Positions 60,969 through 64,000 of a stretch of DNA of 64,000 bases are shown here, one piece after another. Each line of letters starts with the position of its first letter. Position 1 is the first letter of the stretch. The stretch covers positions 353,501 through 417,500 of the forward strand of contig JARHVA010003263.1 of NCBI GenBank assembly GCA_037957365.1, in the 5' to 3' direction. Source of the DNA: Torreya grandis (Eukaryota > Streptophyta > Pinopsida > Cupressales > Taxaceae). The notes under the pieces are model-generated. The model saw nothing but the letters and a program-made list of their open reading frames with translations. It was not told the DNA's origin and made no database searches. A program made the translations under genes and the position numbers.

Positions 60969-62900
60969 ATCTTCAAAAGTGTCTTCCAAGACCTCTACCA
61001 CTTATCTAATGAAATCATGGTATGATCCAATTTTTTTTTAGTTTCATGTAAGTTGGGGCCATTCTCAAGATACTTGTAGACAATTATACAATCTAGATAT
61101 GTATTTTATTTTTTTCCCAAACTTTGATCATGAATCACTCATTCACAAGATCTAAAAATCATATGGCATATATTTTAAATCCCATGAAACACAAAATTAA
61201 AACCAATTTTTAAATAAAGTTAATTTTCATACTGATATATACAAAGATACTCTTCCCAGCCATCAAGATAACACCGATAAGCCTACTCATTCTATAAACA
61301 ATGTTAAAAATTTTATATACCTCAATAATAATGAATCAAATGTGATTAATATGAATAATATGTGAAGATTAGTTTCCTTTATTTATTCTAAGCCAATACC
61401 CATGTATCACACCCCTCAACCATTTTGAGTCATTCAACATAATTCCCCATCTTATCTAATGGAGTTGGGAAAGAAGGACCTTATTTTCTCCCAAGAACCA
61501 CTCTCAATAACTCCACATGATCATACCTCTCACACTATTATTACTCTTTCCCCAAAATCTACACACCAAGACAACATTCCCTAAAATTTCAATAGTATTT
61601 ATTCAACCCAACCATATTAAATAATTCTACCAACCATCCCATGACCTAAAGTTAATCAACCTATTTCTAGTCAATTGAAACCAACTGCACCTTATCAACA
61701 CCAGTTTAAGTTCACTTCTAACCCTCCATAGGAGTTATTGCAATATTAAGTGCTTGTATCTAATAGTCCTCCCATTATGTAACTTTCTCATCTCCCATCT
61801 CAAATACCTTTCCTAGAATTAATTTAAAGTTCCCCTCATCATCTAAACCATCTAATGTAATTTTTATTTGAAATGAACATCCCTCATCCTCCTCTAGTAG
61901 GATACCAAGACAATTTTTATAGATATGAAAATATTACCCTTCAAAAATTTGAAGAGATGTCCATACATGTTAATGAAATTATGGACACTTCTCTTTCCCT
62001 TAAGTTTTATATCACTTTTATGATTCTCGATGAGATTTTGCTTCTTGTAGATGATCCTCTTATATTCACTAGTGTCCAAATTAGTGATATCCAAGTTAAG
62101 CATACCCTATTTGATGAAGGTTTAGGTACTAAATTACATCCACTAATTTCATTAAGACACTCAGATATTCTAAATGAAAACTCAAGTCTACTCATATCAC
62201 ATGTCAAGGCTAAGATAGAAGGCAAATACCTCATTTAAGTTGCGTGTGGTTTCCCATTATCATCTTTCCTATCATGATCCACATGAAAGTTATGATTTCT
62301 AAATTTTCCATCTTATAATATCTTTCTTGGTAGACCTTGGACTCATCATATGAGAGTAATCACCTCATCTATGTGTTAATGCATCAAAATACCCCATAAT
62401 GGTGTTATTTACAAGATTCAAGGAGACACAAACCCTTGTAATTTTAAACAAATCCAAGAATGTGATGTCTTTAAAATTCCTATACTTGAACCTTTACATA
62501 GTATCCCATTTCGGGAATCTCGACTCTTTAATTATCCTATCAATTCTACCTAAGGTTATCATGGTCACCCCAAGCTCATTGACAAGATTCCAACTAACCT
62601 CTTAAACTACGATGATGATGAACCAAATGAGATTAACCTCAATATCGAAACTTATGATATATCCCCTCATATCATTACCCAATTTCCTCCCTATTTTCAA
62701 CCTCAGTCCCATTAATATCCTATCAATGATATACCTATGAAATTAAAAAACACTATACATTTTATCCATCACATGAGCACAAATGATGAAGTCATATTTA
62801 CATGTACCATCAACTTGCATACACCTATCTATGATGATGGTTATGCTTTAGACAACCCATTTTCAGCTATACTTATCCAAGATATAAATGCCAAGATACT
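60969..62900 (+). pseudogene. A2 Gag C-terminal part and protease, broken
   Basis: Near 61,040-61,070 FHVSWGHSQDTCRQL is the H-x4-H-x4-C part of the Gag knuckle, with a stop in the residue before it. The open frame 61,873-62,238 holds the protease start: VDDPLIFTSVQISDIQVKHT, then LFDEGLGTKLHPLIS, where DEG is the active site as in A1. YNIFLGRPWTHHMRVITSSM follows after a frameshift (near 62,315), matching A1 YDILLGHPWTHRM. The post-protease linker includes PHIITQFPPYFQPQ and PIYDDGYALDN, the last matching A1 PIYDDNYIVAQ. Similarity to A1 fades near 62,900. Confidence 0.85.
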
Positions 62901-64000
62901 TTGATATCGTACTTATTTATTTAAATCATTTCATTCATATTTTATAATTTATTCATTTCTAGTACCTAATTCTAGTCTTCTTCCTATTTTTCGTAGGGTA
63001 GAGAATGGAGTGATCACATGGTACACCCTTAGTTTCCATAGAGATCTTAGGGGAATGATCATGGATCATGTCATGACCAGTCCTTAACACTTTTTTAGAT
63101 ACCAAAATACTTCTAATTTTCTTCCCCCAGATATGTTAGTTACTATTTTTAAGCCTTGTATGAAACCAACCTCACCTTCAAATGAGCCTAGCCTAGTTTC
63201 TACTCCTGTTCTACCTTCAGTCGAGCCTCATCCTATTTATGCTCCTGCTTTACCTTCATATTAAAATAGTCCCATTTCCATTCTATCCCCACCTTCTATT
63301 GGAAATGGCCTTCTTCCCTTGCCATAAATTTATCCCATGCTTGCCTAATGTAATAATCAACCTTATTGTGATATCCACAAATTTTATAGTCATTGGATAA
63401 GAGATTGCCAATTATATTATTCATCCCTAGCTTATCATTCTACCTCATATGTTAGTAGGGCCCAAAATCCTACTCACAAATGTATTTCTTGTTTCCATGG
63501 GACAAGTACTCCCTCTTCCACTCATTTTCATAAACTTAGGTAGTATATTGACACATTGTGTTTTTCCATTACTTATCCCAAAGATAAGGCTATACATCCT
63601 CATAAGTTATTACCTAAGTATATCCCTAAATATGGGGAGATATACTATATTTGGCACCAATTTGGTACTCATCATAATGACCATTATCATATTTTCTAGT
63701 ATAACCTTAATGTTCACCCTCAATTGACACTTGCCACAAATATTCCTCCTTCCATAGGTATCCTACATAAGAAGGTTCCTCCTTCTTCATTGATGGTACC
63801 TCTTTCTCTCGTGGAACCTACTTATCCATTCATGGCACCTTATTCTACACCATTTACACCTCTTTCTCACCTCATAGATACCATTCCTATTTAGGCACCT
63901 ATTCTTCTCATTGAGTATCCTATGCACGAGATCCATCATGAGCATGATCCTTCAGCTATACCTACATTCTATGTTGAGGAGATTTAAAATTAATTCTTTG
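62900..64000 (+). pseudogene. Frame with three tandem C-x2-H-x4-H-x4-C-type knuckles
   Basis: A + strand frame, mostly open from about 63,120, starts with Pro/Ser-rich repeats (EPSLVSTPVLPSVEPHPIYA). At 63,367-63,408 it reads CDIHKFYSHWIRDC with all ligands intact. At 63,487-63,528 it reads SCFHGTSTPSSTHF, where three ligands (Cys, His, Cys) are Ser, Pro and Phe. At 63,646-63,687 it reads YIWHQFGTHHNDHY, where both Cys are Tyr. Spacings are 40 and 53 residues, all in one frame. A Pro/Ser-rich tail runs off the window. A1 has nothing like this at the same place (28.4-28.9 kb). It could be a Gag-type part of another element inserted in A2, or an A2-specific domain. Confidence 0.55.

Larger units (their letters stand above)
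37313..64000 (+). mobile_element. Gypsy element 'A2', split by nested elements B and copia
   Basis: A third LTR beginning TGTATACACATAATATTTTC at 37,313 is followed by leader (to about 39,600) and the start of an A-type gag (39,626-39,745). Element B then interrupts. The gag resumes at about 53,000-53,643 with the next A1-like segment. The copia element (53,649-60,963) interrupts again, and gag/protease continue from 60,969 to about 62,900. Each piece aligns with successive parts of A1 gag-PR, which fixes the order. Relative to A1, about 1 kb between the leader block and gag is missing. RT and beyond are not seen before the window ends. Confidence 0.82.

Overview
The window looks like nuclear DNA from a plant with a large, repeat-dominated genome. 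It is AT-rich and appears strongly CpG-poor. It is filled almost end to end with decayed LTR retrotransposons that carry plant-type Ty3/gypsy and Ty1/copia polyproteins, tRNA-iMet primer sites and a relic of a plant mobile domain gene. I cannot place it below 'land plant, probably with a large genome'. I found no intact host gene, tRNA, rRNA or CRISPR array, and every reading frame of any length is broken.

Layout. 0.2-1.5 kb (+): relic of a plant mobile domain (PMD) protein. 1.5-2.8 kb: TGAT-rich low-complexity DNA with a perfect (AT)52 tract. About 3.9-13 kb (-): gypsy element 'D' (gag, PR, RT, RNase H, IN, read right to left), with leader/LTR-like DNA to about 14.6 kb. 14.6-16.15 kb (+): RNase H/integrase fragment of another gypsy element, 'C'. 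16.2-22.7 kb: LTR-like DNA with a TATA box, then about 3.5 kb of coding-like sequence I could not assign. 22,731-35,804 (+): gypsy element 'A1', with 5' LTR, gag, PR, RT, RNase H, IN and a truncated 3' LTR. 35.8-37.3 kb: unassigned filler. 37,313 to the window end (+): a second A-type element, 'A2', split into pieces by two nested elements.

Nested element 'B' (about 39.75-53.0 kb) has two very long LTRs (about 4.8 kb each) around a 3.6 kb internal region that encodes only Gag, protease and an acidic tail, so it looks non-autonomous. The second nested element is a full-length copia (53,649-60,963) with AACCT target duplications, 1.03 kb LTRs, a TGGTATCAGAGC primer site and several polypurine tracts, a Sirevirus-like arrangement. 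A2 gag/PR resumes after it. From about 62.9 kb a frame with three tandem C-x2-H-x4-H-x4-C knuckles follows.

The elements once supplied Gag (particle), PR (processing), RT/RNase H (cDNA) and IN (insertion). All are now dead. Catalytic Asp codons are repeatedly Asn, as expected from C-to-T decay of methylated DNA. The most unusual parts are the Gag-PR-only long-LTR element B, the triple-knuckle frame at the right edge, and the arrays of short near-palindromes inside the A and D LTR regions.
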